Notes under the pieces: generated by a model
Told to the model about the DNA's origin: nothing
Seen by the model: only the letters and a program-made list of their open reading frames with translations
Database searches by the model: none
Made by a program: the position numbers and the translations under genes
Part shown: piece by piece, positions 1 through 8,429 of the stretch
How the letters are laid out: each line of letters starts with the position of its first letter
Numbering within the stretch: position 1 is the first letter of the stretch
Source of the DNA: WQXF01 sp031553615
GTDB lineage: Bacteria > Bacillota > Clostridia > Christensenellales > Aristaeellaceae
NCBI GenBank assembly: GCA_031553615.1
Contig: JAVBLJ010000021.1
Location: 1-64,000, forward strand
Length of the DNA: 64,000 bases
Direction of reading: 5' to 3'

Positions 1-160
1 ACCAATTCCAATTAGGTTTTGCCAATAAGCCAGCGAGAGATTTTTTCGATCGGCTAGGAGTCCGAAGGAGGCGTAGCCAGCAGCTACGCTGACCGAGGCA
101 CGACAACGCCGATCGGATAAAGATCCGCTGGATTCTGGCAAAACGTAGTTGGAATGGGTA
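1..160. mobile_element. MITE-like inverted-repeat element, copy 1
   Basis: This copy matches 31258-31418 at all but six positions; its first base (T) lies just outside the window. Both ends carry a 25-bp imperfect terminal inverted repeat starting TACCAATTCCAA and reaching TTTTGCCA. Inner palindromes (GCGTAGC/GCTACGC and GATCGGC/GCCGATC) would let the whole element fold into one long hairpin. There is no open reading frame of note and no transposase. The right end is followed by TTA, which is also the reversed TAA stop codon of the phosphofructokinase gene, so the element abuts that gene's 3' end. The class name MITE is inferred from structure. Confidence 0.8.
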
Positions 161-1090
161 TTACACCACGCCCACCTTCACCGTTTGATAGATTCCTTCG
201 TAGGCCTCGAACCGCATGAGCCCATCGTGCGGATCGGCCACGGTGGCGGTGGCCGCGGCTACGCCGCAGCGCAGCGCGCTCTTCAGCCCGCCGCCGGTGG
301 AAAGCCCCTTCAATATGCCGGAAATCATGGAATCTCCGGCGCACACGGTGGAGTGCACCGGCACCGCGATGCCCGGCGCGAACAGCGTTAGCTTCCCATC
401 GGTCAGCATCGCGCCCTCGCTGCCCATCGATACCGCCACCAGCTGGGCCCCGGCGTCGATCATGGCAAAGGCGGCGTCGCGGATGTCGCGCAGGGTATCC
501 AGGCTCCTGCCGCACGCGTCCTGCAACTCCTGCAGGTTGGGCTTGATGAGAAAGGGCTTTGCGCGCAGGTTGTCAAGCAGCTTATCGCCGGAAACGTCGA
601 TCACGCAGCGGCACGAGGGGGGCACCTCGGCCATGATGGTGCCGTAGAAATCCTCGGGGCATCCGGGCGGAAGGCTGCCGGTCAGCACCAGATAATCGCT
701 TTTTGCCGCCAAGCTCAGCGCCTCGGCGCGCACCTCGTCCAGTTGCGCGGCGGGCACCATGCCGCCCGGCTCGTTGAGCTCGGTCACGGTCTGGCGGCTC
801 ATGTCGCGTATCTTTAGGTTAACGCGCACCGCGCCCGACGTGCGTACGAACGAGGCCCGCACCCCATCGCGAGCCAAGCGATCCAGCACGGGCTGCCCAT
901 CGCGCTCGGCGAGCAAGCCTACGCAGGCCGCCTCCATGCCCAGGCGACGGGCGACCACCGCCACGTTGACGCCCTTGCCCGCGCCATCGTGACGCTCGGA
1001 AAGGATGCGGTTGGTGCCGCCCACGGCAAAGTCGGCGACCTGCACGGTGCGGTCGATGCTGGGGTTGAGGCAAAGCGTGGTAATCAACAT
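161..1090 (-). CDS. pfkB: 1-phosphofructokinase (PfkB/ribokinase family)
   Basis: This 309-residue cytoplasmic sugar-phosphate kinase most likely phosphorylates fructose 1-phosphate to fructose 1,6-bisphosphate; a tagatose-6-phosphate kinase role is the main alternative. The family signatures are the N-terminal TLCLNPSIDRT segment, the GAGKGVN motif at residues 36-42, and the C-terminal CAGDSM motif whose aspartate (D253) is the expected catalytic base. The length is normal for the family. The ATG is preceded by AGGAGG at good spacing. No PTS fructose permease or DeoR-type regulator is visible beside it; the upstream side lies beyond a membrane glycosyltransferase. The stop codon coincides with the TTA flanking the MITE-like element. 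Confidence 0.88.
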   Translation of the reverse strand: MLITTLCLNPSIDRTVQVADFAVGGTNRILSERHDGAGKGVNVAVVARRLGMEAACVGLLAERDGQPVLDRLARDGVRASFVRTSGAVRVNLKIRDMSRQTVTELNEPGGMVPAAQLDEVRAEALSLAAKSDYLVLTGSLPPGCPEDFYGTIMAEVPPSCRCVIDVSGDKLLDNLRAKPFLIKPNLQELQDACGRSLDTLRDIRDAAFAMIDAGAQLVAVSMGSEGAMLTDGKLTLFAPGIAVPVHSTVCAGDSMISGILKGLSTGGGLKSALRCGVAAATATVADPHDGLMRFEAYEGIYQTVKVGVV

Positions 1091-1156
1091 GTGGATTCCT
1101 CCTGATTTCGCGTCGGTGTATGGTGGGTCGGCTCACGTCCGCAGCCCAAGGCAAGC

Positions 1157-2644
1157 CTAATGCACGAGCCGAAAGAGCGCGTTGTACTGGTTGCGGGCCA
1201 CGCGCTCGTATCGCGCATCGATCAGGGCCTTCACGCGCGCATCGATGGGCGGGGTGATGTCCAAATTGCGCGGAATCGCCAGCCAACGCGGCGGATTTTC
1301 GGCAAACATCGCAAGGATCTCCTCCATCAGCGCAGGATCGACCTGCGCCAGTATCTCCTGCAGGAAGAAGATGCGCCGCCCCGGCACGATGCCGCTGGCA
1401 ACGTACCACTTGGGCTCCACGCGGTAGCCCAACACATCCCCGCGCTCCTCGGGCGGAATGTTCGCCGCCAGCTCCAGGCAGTCCTCGGCGTAGTGAGGGT
1501 AATTCGCCAGCAGCTGCCGAGCGGCGCTGATTTCCTTGTAGCCGCTGAACGCCAGCATGCAGGCAACACCGGTCGCCAGCACAGCCCCGGCCGCCCATTG
1601 GTTCCGCTCCGGATACCGGGCCAGCCCGCGCAGCACCGCACCTACCCCAATGGCACCCGCAGGCGCGCACAGCAGCAAATAGTGCGGATAGCCCTTGTGC
1701 GAGAGCAGCGCGCTCACCCCGGCCATCACCGCCGCGCAGACGTTCGCGCACAGGAATACGTGCACGCCAGACTGTTCTTTTAAGGCACACTTGTCCGGTT
1801 CTTCCCGGGCAGGGCGCCAGGCCAGCACCGTGCCCGCCATCGCGCCGAGCGTGCATAGCACCGCGTACAGCCCGTAGGTGGATAGGATCAGCTCCTTGCG
1901 GGTGTAGCGCGGCACCTCGGTGTACATCAGATTATGCTCGAACGCACTGTAAATAAACGCGGGCAGCGCGCCCACCAGCCAAAAATAGAGCACAAAGGGC
2001 AGCACCACCAGCGCCACGCCCGCCGCCATGCCCACCAGCGAGCGCATCACCGCCCCCCGGCGCGCGCACAGCATCCACGCCAGCGCCACCAGCACCATCC
2101 CGCCGATGGGCATGGCGTTGTTGAGGCGCGTCATGGCGCACAGGCCAAACATCGCGCCGATCCCCAGCGCATGCCGCCAGCGCGGAGTTTCCGCGCACAG
2201 CAGCTCTAGCATCCAGGCAAACGCCCACAGGATAAACAGATTGCAGTATTCCTCGGTGTAGTTCCCGCCATCAAGCCGCAGCGAGAACAGCAGCAGGTAG
2301 GCCAACTGCACCAGCCAAACGGGCCGCGCCCGGAGCGATACGGCAATGCGCCGCAGCGCGCACAGCGAGGCATAGAGGCAAAGCAGCTCCACCACCCAAA
2401 TGGAACCCGTACCGGGCGCAATCACCTGGGCCAGCGCGTTGATGTAGAATATGACCGGACCCTTGTGATCAAAGATGCCGGTATAGGGCGTCACGCCCTG
2501 CGCAAGCGCGCGCCCAATGGAGATAAAGATAGCGCTGTCGCTGCCATAGGCGCGAAACAGCGGGCTGTTCGAAGCCATAAACAGGAGCGCGAACACCGAG
2601 GCCATGCCCAACGCGGCGGCGCACTCCCGCCAGCGGCGCTTCAT
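1157..2644 (-). CDS. Polytopic membrane glycosyltransferase, GT-C (ArnT/PMT-like)
   Basis: This 495-residue integral membrane protein has about ten or more hydrophobic segments. After the first one comes an acidic loop motif (GSDSAIF) followed by FDHKGP, the layout seen in GT-C enzymes of the PMT/ArnT type, which move a sugar from a polyprenyl-phosphate carrier. Substrate and acceptor cannot be told from sequence. Its ATG overlaps the stop of the upstream secreted-protein gene as ATGA, so the two are probably translated together and may act on the same surface component. A second GT-C-like gene lies at 57.3-58.8 kb but is not closely similar by eye. Confidence 0.7.
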   Translation of the reverse strand: MKRRWRECAAALGMASVFALLFMASNSPLFRAYGSDSAIFISIGRALAQGVTPYTGIFDHKGPVIFYINALAQVIAPGTGSIWVVELLCLYASLCALRRIAVSLRARPVWLVQLAYLLLFSLRLDGGNYTEEYCNLFILWAFAWMLELLCAETPRWRHALGIGAMFGLCAMTRLNNAMPIGGMVLVALAWMLCARRGAVMRSLVGMAAGVALVVLPFVLYFWLVGALPAFIYSAFEHNLMYTEVPRYTRKELILSTYGLYAVLCTLGAMAGTVLAWRPAREEPDKCALKEQSGVHVFLCANVCAAVMAGVSALLSHKGYPHYLLLCAPAGAIGVGAVLRGLARYPERNQWAAGAVLATGVACMLAFSGYKEISAARQLLANYPHYAEDCLELAANIPPEERGDVLGYRVEPKWYVASGIVPGRRIFFLQEILAQVDPALMEEILAMFAENPPRWLAIPRNLDITPPIDARVKALIDARYERVARNQYNALFRLVH

Positions 2645-3333
2645 TGATTCACCTCAGCGTAGGGCTGGTAGCTGTCCAGCAGGTTTTGCAGGCCCTGCAG
2701 CTGGAAGGCCTGCGAGCTCACCGAATAATCGGCGGTACAGGTATACAGATGGGTCTCGGTGGCCCAAATGACATGGGTCAGCAGCACGTCCCCGCCCGAA
2801 AAGCGCATCACGCACTCGCGGCGCATCCCCGGATACTTGCCCGCGCCCACGGTGATGGGTGTCACGCTCTGCACCTGGATCATCCCCGCTTCGAACGCAT
2901 CGCTGTATGATACCCAAATCTCCTGGATGCAGACAAACGATTCATCCCAGAGCGGCTGGGCGAAAATCGATATCATGTTGTCGTCCGAAGTAGCCGCGGG
3001 GTCGTAGAAGAACACGACCCCTTGCTCATCCTTCCGGTACGCCCAGCCGGGCTGCGGCATGATGCTGGACATGTCCAGCTGCTGATCGCTAAACAGCAGC
3101 AGCTCGAACGGCACGGAAACCGGCTCGGGCGTGACCCGCTCCGATTTGGGCCTGAGCTCCAGCGCTTCGTTCGATTTTCGGGTTGGGGCCGGGGTCTCCC
3201 GTTCTGATTTGGGCTTGAGCTCGCGCACCTCCTTAGCCGCTTGCGCCGCCGCGCCGCCCAGTGTGAGCCCTATCATCAACGCTGCGGCCAGCATCCGCAA
3301 CCCCTTCACCATCCTCTGTGTACGCAAAATCAT
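2641..3333 (-). CDS. Secreted protein of unknown function
   Basis: About 230 residues. The N-terminus has a basic start and a hydrophobic stretch ending AAAQA, a good Sec signal peptide. It is followed by a twice-repeated motif, ELKPKSERETPAP and ELRPKSERVTPEP, whose DNA is also duplicated. The rest is a globular domain with several aromatic residues and no motif that I recognise. The start at 3333 is chosen because the signal peptide begins there and GGGAGG lies just upstream, although the spacing is tight; ATG codons at 3351 or 3312 are alternatives. The reading frame extends further upstream into the Fpg-like gene, which is unlikely to be real. It overlaps the downstream glycosyltransferase start. 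Confidence 0.6.
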   Translation of the reverse strand: MILRTQRMVKGLRMLAAALMIGLTLGGAAAQAAKEVRELKPKSERETPAPTRKSNEALELRPKSERVTPEPVSVPFELLLFSDQQLDMSSIMPQPGWAYRKDEQGVVFFYDPAATSDDNMISIFAQPLWDESFVCIQEIWVSYSDAFEAGMIQVQSVTPITVGAGKYPGMRRECVMRFSGGDVLLTHVIWATETHLYTCTADYSVSSQAFQLQGLQNLLDSYQPYAEVNQ

Positions 3334-3370
3334 CCCTCCCGATCCTTGCATTCTCCGCACCCGCGCGCGC

Positions 3371-4207
3371 CTAGCCCTCCAGCGGCTGGCAGCCCGGGCA
3401 GAAATAGATGTTGCCGCCCAGGTAGGCCTGGCGCACCAGCATCGAGCCGCACTGCAGGCAGGGCTGCGCCAACGTCTTATTGGAAAGCAGCGTATGGTAT
3501 CCGCCCGGCTTTCCAAAAAGATCCTTCTCCACGTCGCGCCCGCCCTTTGCGGCCATGTCGGCCAGGGTTTGCTTCACGCTGCCAAAGAGCGCTTCGCATT
3601 GCGCGCTGGAAAGCGTGCCCATCTTGCGCTTGGGATGCACGTGCGCCCGGTAGAGAATATCCTGCAGCACGCCGTTGCCCAGACCGGGCACGCGCTGCTC
3701 GGTGGCCAGGAACGCCTTGGCGCTCAGTTTGGGGGAATTCGCGCGCAGCATGTCCTCAAAGTATGCGGCGTTGAACGCATCGGTCAGCGGCGAAGGCTTC
3801 TCGTACGCGACGCAATAATACCGGTTATCGTCCGCCGCGCCGGTGGGAAACGCCCAGATGCCACCATACATCTGCACCGTGGCGGAAAGAGCGGAGTCGT
3901 CCTCCAGCTCCAACAGCAGCTGGTGCTTGGCGGGCCGCGCCTCGCCCGGTGCATGGTAGCGCAGGTTGATGCCATCGAAGAAGCCCGTCCGCATCTCTCC
4001 CTCGAGCAGCAGCTCGACGTACATGCCGTGGGCGGTCGCGTCCTGAATAACGCGGCCCTCCAGCATCGCCGAATACGTGGTGGGATCGCCAAAGTAAAAC
4101 GCGAAGCCATGGGGCGAGGCATTGGCTTGGGCGGCGCGGATGCGCTTGCCGCGCACCGTATCCTGCAGCTGTTGGGCCAGGTGGTTGCACTCGGGCAATT
4201 CGTTCAT
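3371..4207 (-). CDS. Fpg/Nei-family DNA glycosylase-like protein without N-terminal proline
   Basis: A 278-residue protein with the Fpg/Nei architecture: N-terminal beta-sandwich, helix-two-turn-helix with the LGNGVLQDILY segment, and a C-terminal zinc finger (CLQC ... CPGC). In active Fpg the mature N-terminus is PELPE, with proline as nucleophile and the next glutamate as acid. Here the protein begins MNELPE, so asparagine replaces the proline while the glutamate remains. From general knowledge, Clostridia carry a subfamily annotated as endonuclease VIII that starts M-x-ELPE, so this may be a lineage feature rather than a mutation. It may bind lesions, use another nucleophile, or lack glycosylase activity. 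Confidence 0.78.
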   Translation of the reverse strand: MNELPECNHLAQQLQDTVRGKRIRAAQANASPHGFAFYFGDPTTYSAMLEGRVIQDATAHGMYVELLLEGEMRTGFFDGINLRYHAPGEARPAKHQLLLELEDDSALSATVQMYGGIWAFPTGAADDNRYYCVAYEKPSPLTDAFNAAYFEDMLRANSPKLSAKAFLATEQRVPGLGNGVLQDILYRAHVHPKRKMGTLSSAQCEALFGSVKQTLADMAAKGGRDVEKDLFGKPGGYHTLLSNKTLAQPCLQCGSMLVRQAYLGGNIYFCPGCQPLEG

Positions 4208-4247
4208 GCGCTCTCCTCCTTTGTGTGGGGGTCGGATTTCTGAAACA

Positions 4248-4586
4248 TCAAAACACCCATTGGATCATGGCCATGTAGGCCAGCGTTCCCAGACCGATGC
4301 TGATCATCGCGTTGCGCCTCCACTGCTGGAGCACCAATACCAGCAGGCAGGCGATGGCCTCGGGCAGGCCGTAGGGTGCGCGCAGCACCGCCACATCCTT
4401 AAGGCTGTACACCACCAGCAGCGCGATGATCGCGGGCGGCAGCACGCGGCCTAAGTACAGCACCAGCGCCGAGGGCTTCCTGCCGCCGGAAAAGAAGAGG
4501 AATGGAAACGCGCGGGTGAACAGCGTGATCACGCAGATCACCGCAATGGCCAGCGCCAACTGCCAGCCGCTCAAGGGCGTGCTCAT
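4248..4586 (-). CDS. azlD: AzlD-family branched-chain amino acid export subunit
   Basis: A 112-residue hydrophobic protein with about four membrane spans, the usual size of AzlD. The TRAFPFLFF segment and the RVLPPAI/ALLVVYSL region are typical of the family. AzlD works with AzlC as a two-component exporter of branched-chain amino acids or their analogues. Its ATG overlaps the azlC stop codon as ATGA, which fits coupled translation and equal stoichiometry. A branched-chain ABC importer lies 7 kb away, so import and export genes for the same substrates are close in this genome. Confidence 0.85.
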   Translation of the reverse strand: MSTPLSGWQLALAIAVICVITLFTRAFPFLFFSGGRKPSALVLYLGRVLPPAIIALLVVYSLKDVAVLRAPYGLPEAIACLLVLVLQQWRRNAMISIGLGTLAYMAMIQWVF

Positions 4587-5395
4587 ACGGAATCGCCCTC
4601 CCCCCGCGCCCTATGCACCATTTCGGCCGCTTCGGTCGTTTCGGTCGTTTCGGCCGCTTCGGTCGTCTCGGTCGCCTGCACATCCTGCTCGGCCAGCGCG
4701 TCGGTCATCCTGGTGCGCAGCGCGATCATCAGGCACACGGTGATAATCACCGCCACCAGCAGCATGTTGCCCGTGCCCACGGCCAAAATGGCCGCGATGC
4801 CCGCGCCCACCCCCACCGCAAACGGTATCTTGGTGCGGAACTGCCGCCACTGCCCGTGCAGGATTACGAGGAACAGCGCGGTGAGCGTGAACTCGATGCC
4901 TCGCGGATCAAAGCGCACCAGGCTGGCGATCACGTTGCCGATGATGCCGCCGATCACCCAATAGCTCTGGCACAGGCCGGTGACCCAGAGGGTGAACGCG
5001 CCTGGATCGGCGTCGGGCGGCGGCTTCACGCCGGTGTGCAGCGCGTAGGCCTCGTCGGTCAGGCCGAATATGGCGTAGGCCTTGCCCTTGCCGCAGCGAT
5101 CGAACGTATCAAACAACGAAAGGCCATACACCATGTGCCGCGCGTTGACCAGGAAGGTGAGCAGGGCGATCTGCCCCAGCGGCACGCTCTGCGCGATCAG
5201 CGGCACGGCCAGGAACTGCATCGCACCCGCGTAGAGCAGCACGCTCATCAGCATCGCCACCGGCCAGCCGTACCCGGTTTGGGTGTACAGCATGCAGCCG
5301 AACGTCATTCCAATGGCCAAATATCCCCACAGAACCGGCACCGTCACGCGCAATGCCGCAGAAAAGGCACGCCGTTTCGGCGTCGATTCGTGCAT
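4583..5395 (-). CDS. azlC: AzlC-family branched-chain amino acid permease
   Basis: A 270-residue membrane protein and the larger subunit of the AzlCD exporter. The GMTFGCMLYTQTGYG segment and the conserved FLVNARHMVYGLS motif identify it. The start at 5395 has GGAGGGG seven bases upstream; the frame runs further upstream without a comparable site. The C-terminal tail after the last membrane segment is an acidic low-complexity run of Thr, Glu and Ala in three-residue steps, encoded by a 9-bp tandem array. This tail is not part of the family fold and probably grew by replication slippage. Confidence 0.87.
   Translation of the reverse strand: MHESTPKRRAFSAALRVTVPVLWGYLAIGMTFGCMLYTQTGYGWPVAMLMSVLLYAGAMQFLAVPLIAQSVPLGQIALLTFLVNARHMVYGLSLFDTFDRCGKGKAYAIFGLTDEAYALHTGVKPPPDADPGAFTLWVTGLCQSYWVIGGIIGNVIASLVRFDPRGIEFTLTALFLVILHGQWRQFRTKIPFAVGVGAGIAAILAVGTGNMLLVAVIITVCLMIALRTRMTDALAEQDVQATETTEAAETTETTEAAEMVHRARGEGDSV
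4622..4675. repeat. 9-bp tandem array in the azlC 3' end
   Basis: Six adjacent 9-bp units close to TTCGGTCGT (variants TTCGGCCGC and CTCGGTCGC). The period is a multiple of three, so copy-number changes stay in frame and only lengthen or shorten the acidic tail of AzlC. Confidence 0.9.
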
Positions 5396-5444
5396 GTGAG
5401 CCCCTCCATCCCGCAGGGTTAACCCCCGCAGGCGCAATTCCGTA

Positions 5445-7529
5445 TTACCTCGCTCGCGCCCTGAGCACGCGTACGCCGTAGGGCTCCAGCGTGATCTCGC
5501 CCTGCACCTGCCCGCCGCCCAGCGCATCGGTCATGGGCTGGCCCACGGTCACGGCGCAGGCCTCCCCGGTATAGTTGAGCAGGAAATAGATTGCCTCTTC
5601 GCCCTGCACGCGGCAGGCCAGCTCCACCTGCGGCGGGCAACCCAGCAGATCCTGATAGGGCGAACGCGATCCGTAGCGCTCCAGCAGCGCATCGGTCATC
5701 TCCGGGGAGAAGCCCGCGCCCACGTACGCCGCGCGTCCCCCGCCCGGGTAGGCCTTCTCCACCACGGCAGGCTGCCCATCGTAATAGCCGCCGCGGAATG
5801 TGGCGCACACCTTGCCGCCCTCGATGGGCGCGAGGATATCGTGGAACGTCGGGGCCATCAGGCTCCGGCCCTCCCAATCGATCACCGGGGCCTCGCCCTC
5901 GAAGCGGGTGAAGGTGTAGTCGGTCACCTCGACGCCGCACAGCGGGCCCGCCAGACCAGGCATGGGCTGCATCACGCAGCGGCCGAACGCATCCTTGTAG
6001 CCGGTGCGCGCGCCCATGATCAGGGTGCCGCCCGCCTCGCAATAGCGGGTGAGCAGCGCAGCGATTTCGGGCGTGAGGATGGTGGCGTGCGGGTAGATGC
6101 ACAGCCGGTAACGCAGCAGGGTTTCCAGCGCGGTATCGGCGGGCAGGGTATCGATCTGCAGGGAATCCATGGGCGTGTGGCTGTGCTGCGCCGCAAAGAA
6201 GATCGCCTCGCGCGAGCGCTTGTCCAGCGGGCCGTGCCACTGATCGCGCTCGCCGTCCCATTCGTTCAAGTAATCGGAAAGCATCGCGACCCGCGCCTGA
6301 TAGCGGCTGCCCGCGACCTGCGCCAGTCGGGTCAGTTCGCCGTGGGTGCGCTCCACCTCGGCCAGACGGCGGTTGGGCCTGTTCGCATAGTCGTTGAGGC
6401 CATGCCAGTAAATCTCGGTGCCCACGGTACAGGTGCGCCAGCGGAAGTAGCTCACGAAATCCGCGCCGTGCGCGATGGATTGATAGGTCCAAAGCCGCAG
6501 CTGGCCCGGCTCGGGCATGGGCGCGACCATGTTGTACACCCAGCCCTGCGCGGCGGCCTGCTGCTCCATGATGCCAAAATTGGGGGAAACCGAGCGCACC
6601 TTGCTCAGGTACCAGCTCGATTTGCGGTCGGCCAGCCCGCCATTGACCCAGCTGGGCTTATCGACGGTATCCTGCCCGTGGGCAAAGTTGGGGTAACTAT
6701 CGAAGAACAAGCAGTCCAGCGCCGATTCCGTCATGGCGTGGTTATCCAGGTGGCCAAACATCCCGTTGGTGGTAATGAACCGGTCACCCACGTAGCGGCG
6801 CAGGATGTCGCTCTGCAGCTTCACGTAGCTGATGGCGCATTCGCTGATGAACGCCTTCTCCAGCAGCGCCATGTGCGGGTTGGCGTGGCCGTGCAGCGTG
6901 GTGCGCAGCAGATCAACCTGCGCCCAATCGGTGTAGGTCTGGTTCCAGAACCGCGCGCCGATGGCCTCGTTGAGCGCTTCGAGCGTGCCGAAGCGGCGGC
7001 GCAGGTAGGCGCGGAACGCGTCCCGGTCGCTCTGGGCGTAGAATACGTCGATCTCGCAGTTGATCTCGTTGTCGATCTGCCAGCCGATCACCGCCGGATG
7101 CTGCCCGTAGCGCTCCGCCAGCGCGGTCACGATGCGCCGCGTATATTCGTGGTAGACCGGCGAGGTGTAGTTGTAATGGCGGCGATGCCCGTGATGCATG
7201 AGCGCACCGCCCACGTCGGCATTGAGCACCTCGGGGTGCGCCTCGGTCAGCCAGGCGGGCGGGGTGGCCGTGGGTGTGCACAAAATCACGCGCATGCCCT
7301 TCTCCGCCGCCAATTGCAGGAACGAATCGAAGTACGCGAAATCGAAGCAGCCCTCGGTGGGCTCCACCATGTTCCAGGCGAACTCAAATACGCGCACCAC
7401 CTCGATGCCCATGGCGAGCATGCGGTCCAGATCGCCGGCCCACAGGCTAGAATCCCAATGCTCTGGATAGTAGCAAACGCCCAGGGTTAGGTGATCCACG
7501 CGCAAGGACTTGTCCACAATCCCGTTCAT
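5445..7529 (-). CDS. GH42 beta-galactosidase
   Basis: A 694-residue glycoside hydrolase of family 42, normal in length. The N-terminal TIM barrel opens with GVCYYPEHW. The acid/base glutamate is E155 in QIDNEIN and the nucleophile is expected to be E322 in NFGIMEQQ. A trimerisation-type alpha/beta domain and a C-terminal beta domain follow. There is no signal peptide, so it acts inside the cell on imported galactosides. GAGGGGG precedes the ATG. No sugar transporter is adjacent: azlC lies downstream and znuB upstream, so it looks like a single gene. The exact galactoside linkage preferred cannot be read from sequence. Confidence 0.92.
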   Translation of the reverse strand: MNGIVDKSLRVDHLTLGVCYYPEHWDSSLWAGDLDRMLAMGIEVVRVFEFAWNMVEPTEGCFDFAYFDSFLQLAAEKGMRVILCTPTATPPAWLTEAHPEVLNADVGGALMHHGHRRHYNYTSPVYHEYTRRIVTALAERYGQHPAVIGWQIDNEINCEIDVFYAQSDRDAFRAYLRRRFGTLEALNEAIGARFWNQTYTDWAQVDLLRTTLHGHANPHMALLEKAFISECAISYVKLQSDILRRYVGDRFITTNGMFGHLDNHAMTESALDCLFFDSYPNFAHGQDTVDKPSWVNGGLADRKSSWYLSKVRSVSPNFGIMEQQAAAQGWVYNMVAPMPEPGQLRLWTYQSIAHGADFVSYFRWRTCTVGTEIYWHGLNDYANRPNRRLAEVERTHGELTRLAQVAGSRYQARVAMLSDYLNEWDGERDQWHGPLDKRSREAIFFAAQHSHTPMDSLQIDTLPADTALETLLRYRLCIYPHATILTPEIAALLTRYCEAGGTLIMGARTGYKDAFGRCVMQPMPGLAGPLCGVEVTDYTFTRFEGEAPVIDWEGRSLMAPTFHDILAPIEGGKVCATFRGGYYDGQPAVVEKAYPGGGRAAYVGAGFSPEMTDALLERYGSRSPYQDLLGCPPQVELACRVQGEEAIYFLLNYTGEACAVTVGQPMTDALGGGQVQGEITLEPYGVRVLRARAR

Positions 7530-7589
7530 CGTCTTTCCCCCTCGAGATAATCGCTTGTGTAGGAAGCCACACCGCTCGTGTTCCGTAAC

Positions 7590-8429
7590 CTAACGGGTAC
7601 TGCGCCGCAAAGGCAGGGTAGCGAAGTAAATCGTGACCGCGACCAGCACCACCGCCGCGCCCGCCGACGTATTGAGGTAATAGGAGAGCACCAGCCCCGC
7701 CACGCCCGAAACCATGGCGATGAGCACCGACCACCGCGCGTATCCGGCGGCGTTCTTGGCCAGGTTGCGCGCCGCCGCCGCGGGCAGAATGAGCAGGGAG
7801 TTGATGAGCATCACGCCCACCCAGCGGATGGATAGCATCACCACCACCGCCACCAGCACCACGAACGCAACCTCGGCGCGGCGCGCGGGAATGCCCCGGC
7901 TGGCCGCCAGCGAAGGGTTTACGCTGGCCATGAGCAGCGGGTTGAAGAGCTTGGCCCACACGATCAGCCCCACCACCAGCGCCGCCGCCAGCAGCGCCAA
8001 ATCGCCGGCGGACACCGAAAGCACGTCGCCCACCAGGTAGTTCGCATACTTGGCAAAACCGCCCCCGCGAGAGAGGATCACCAGGCCCAGCGCGATGGCT
8101 GTGGAGGAAAACACGCTGATCACCGTATCGGTGGAGGCCGAACGACCCTGCTTGATGCGGGTGATGAGCAGCGCGGCGATCACGCCGAAGCCCAGCATCG
8201 ACACCATGGGATCGGGGATGCCCAGCAACACGCCCAACGCGATGCCGGTAAGCGCCGAATGGCCGAGTGCATCGGAAAAGAAGGCCATCTGATTATCGAC
8301 CGCCATGGTGCCCAGCAGACCAAACAGCGGCGTGAGCAGCAGCAGCGCCAGCAGCGCATGCTTCATGAAGGTGTAATCCAGCCAGTGAAAGGGCAGCACC
8401 GCATCCATGATGCTATAGAGAATGTTCAT
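7590..8429 (-). CDS. znuB: Zinc/manganese ABC transporter permease
   Basis: A 279-residue ABC-3 family permease with about eight membrane spans. The DALGHSALTGIALG segment is the conserved family motif that contacts the ATPase and metal path. It imports metal delivered by the lipoprotein encoded at 9.3-10.3 kb using the ATPase encoded immediately upstream. Its ATG overlaps the ATPase stop as ATGA. Zinc is the likely substrate because the binding protein has a long histidine-rich loop; manganese cannot be excluded. Confidence 0.88.
   Translation of the reverse strand: MNILYSIMDAVLPFHWLDYTFMKHALLALLLLTPLFGLLGTMAVDNQMAFFSDALGHSALTGIALGVLLGIPDPMVSMLGFGVIAALLITRIKQGRSASTDTVISVFSSTAIALGLVILSRGGGFAKYANYLVGDVLSVSAGDLALLAAALVVGLIVWAKLFNPLLMASVNPSLAASRGIPARRAEVAFVVLVAVVVMLSIRWVGVMLINSLLILPAAAARNLAKNAAGYARWSVLIAMVSGVAGLVLSYYLNTSAGAAVVLVAVTIYFATLPLRRSTR

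Noticed and set aside
5841..7490. A 549-codon plus-strand ORF
   Set aside because: Antisense to the GH42 gene, whose catalytic motifs are intact; no supporting signals.
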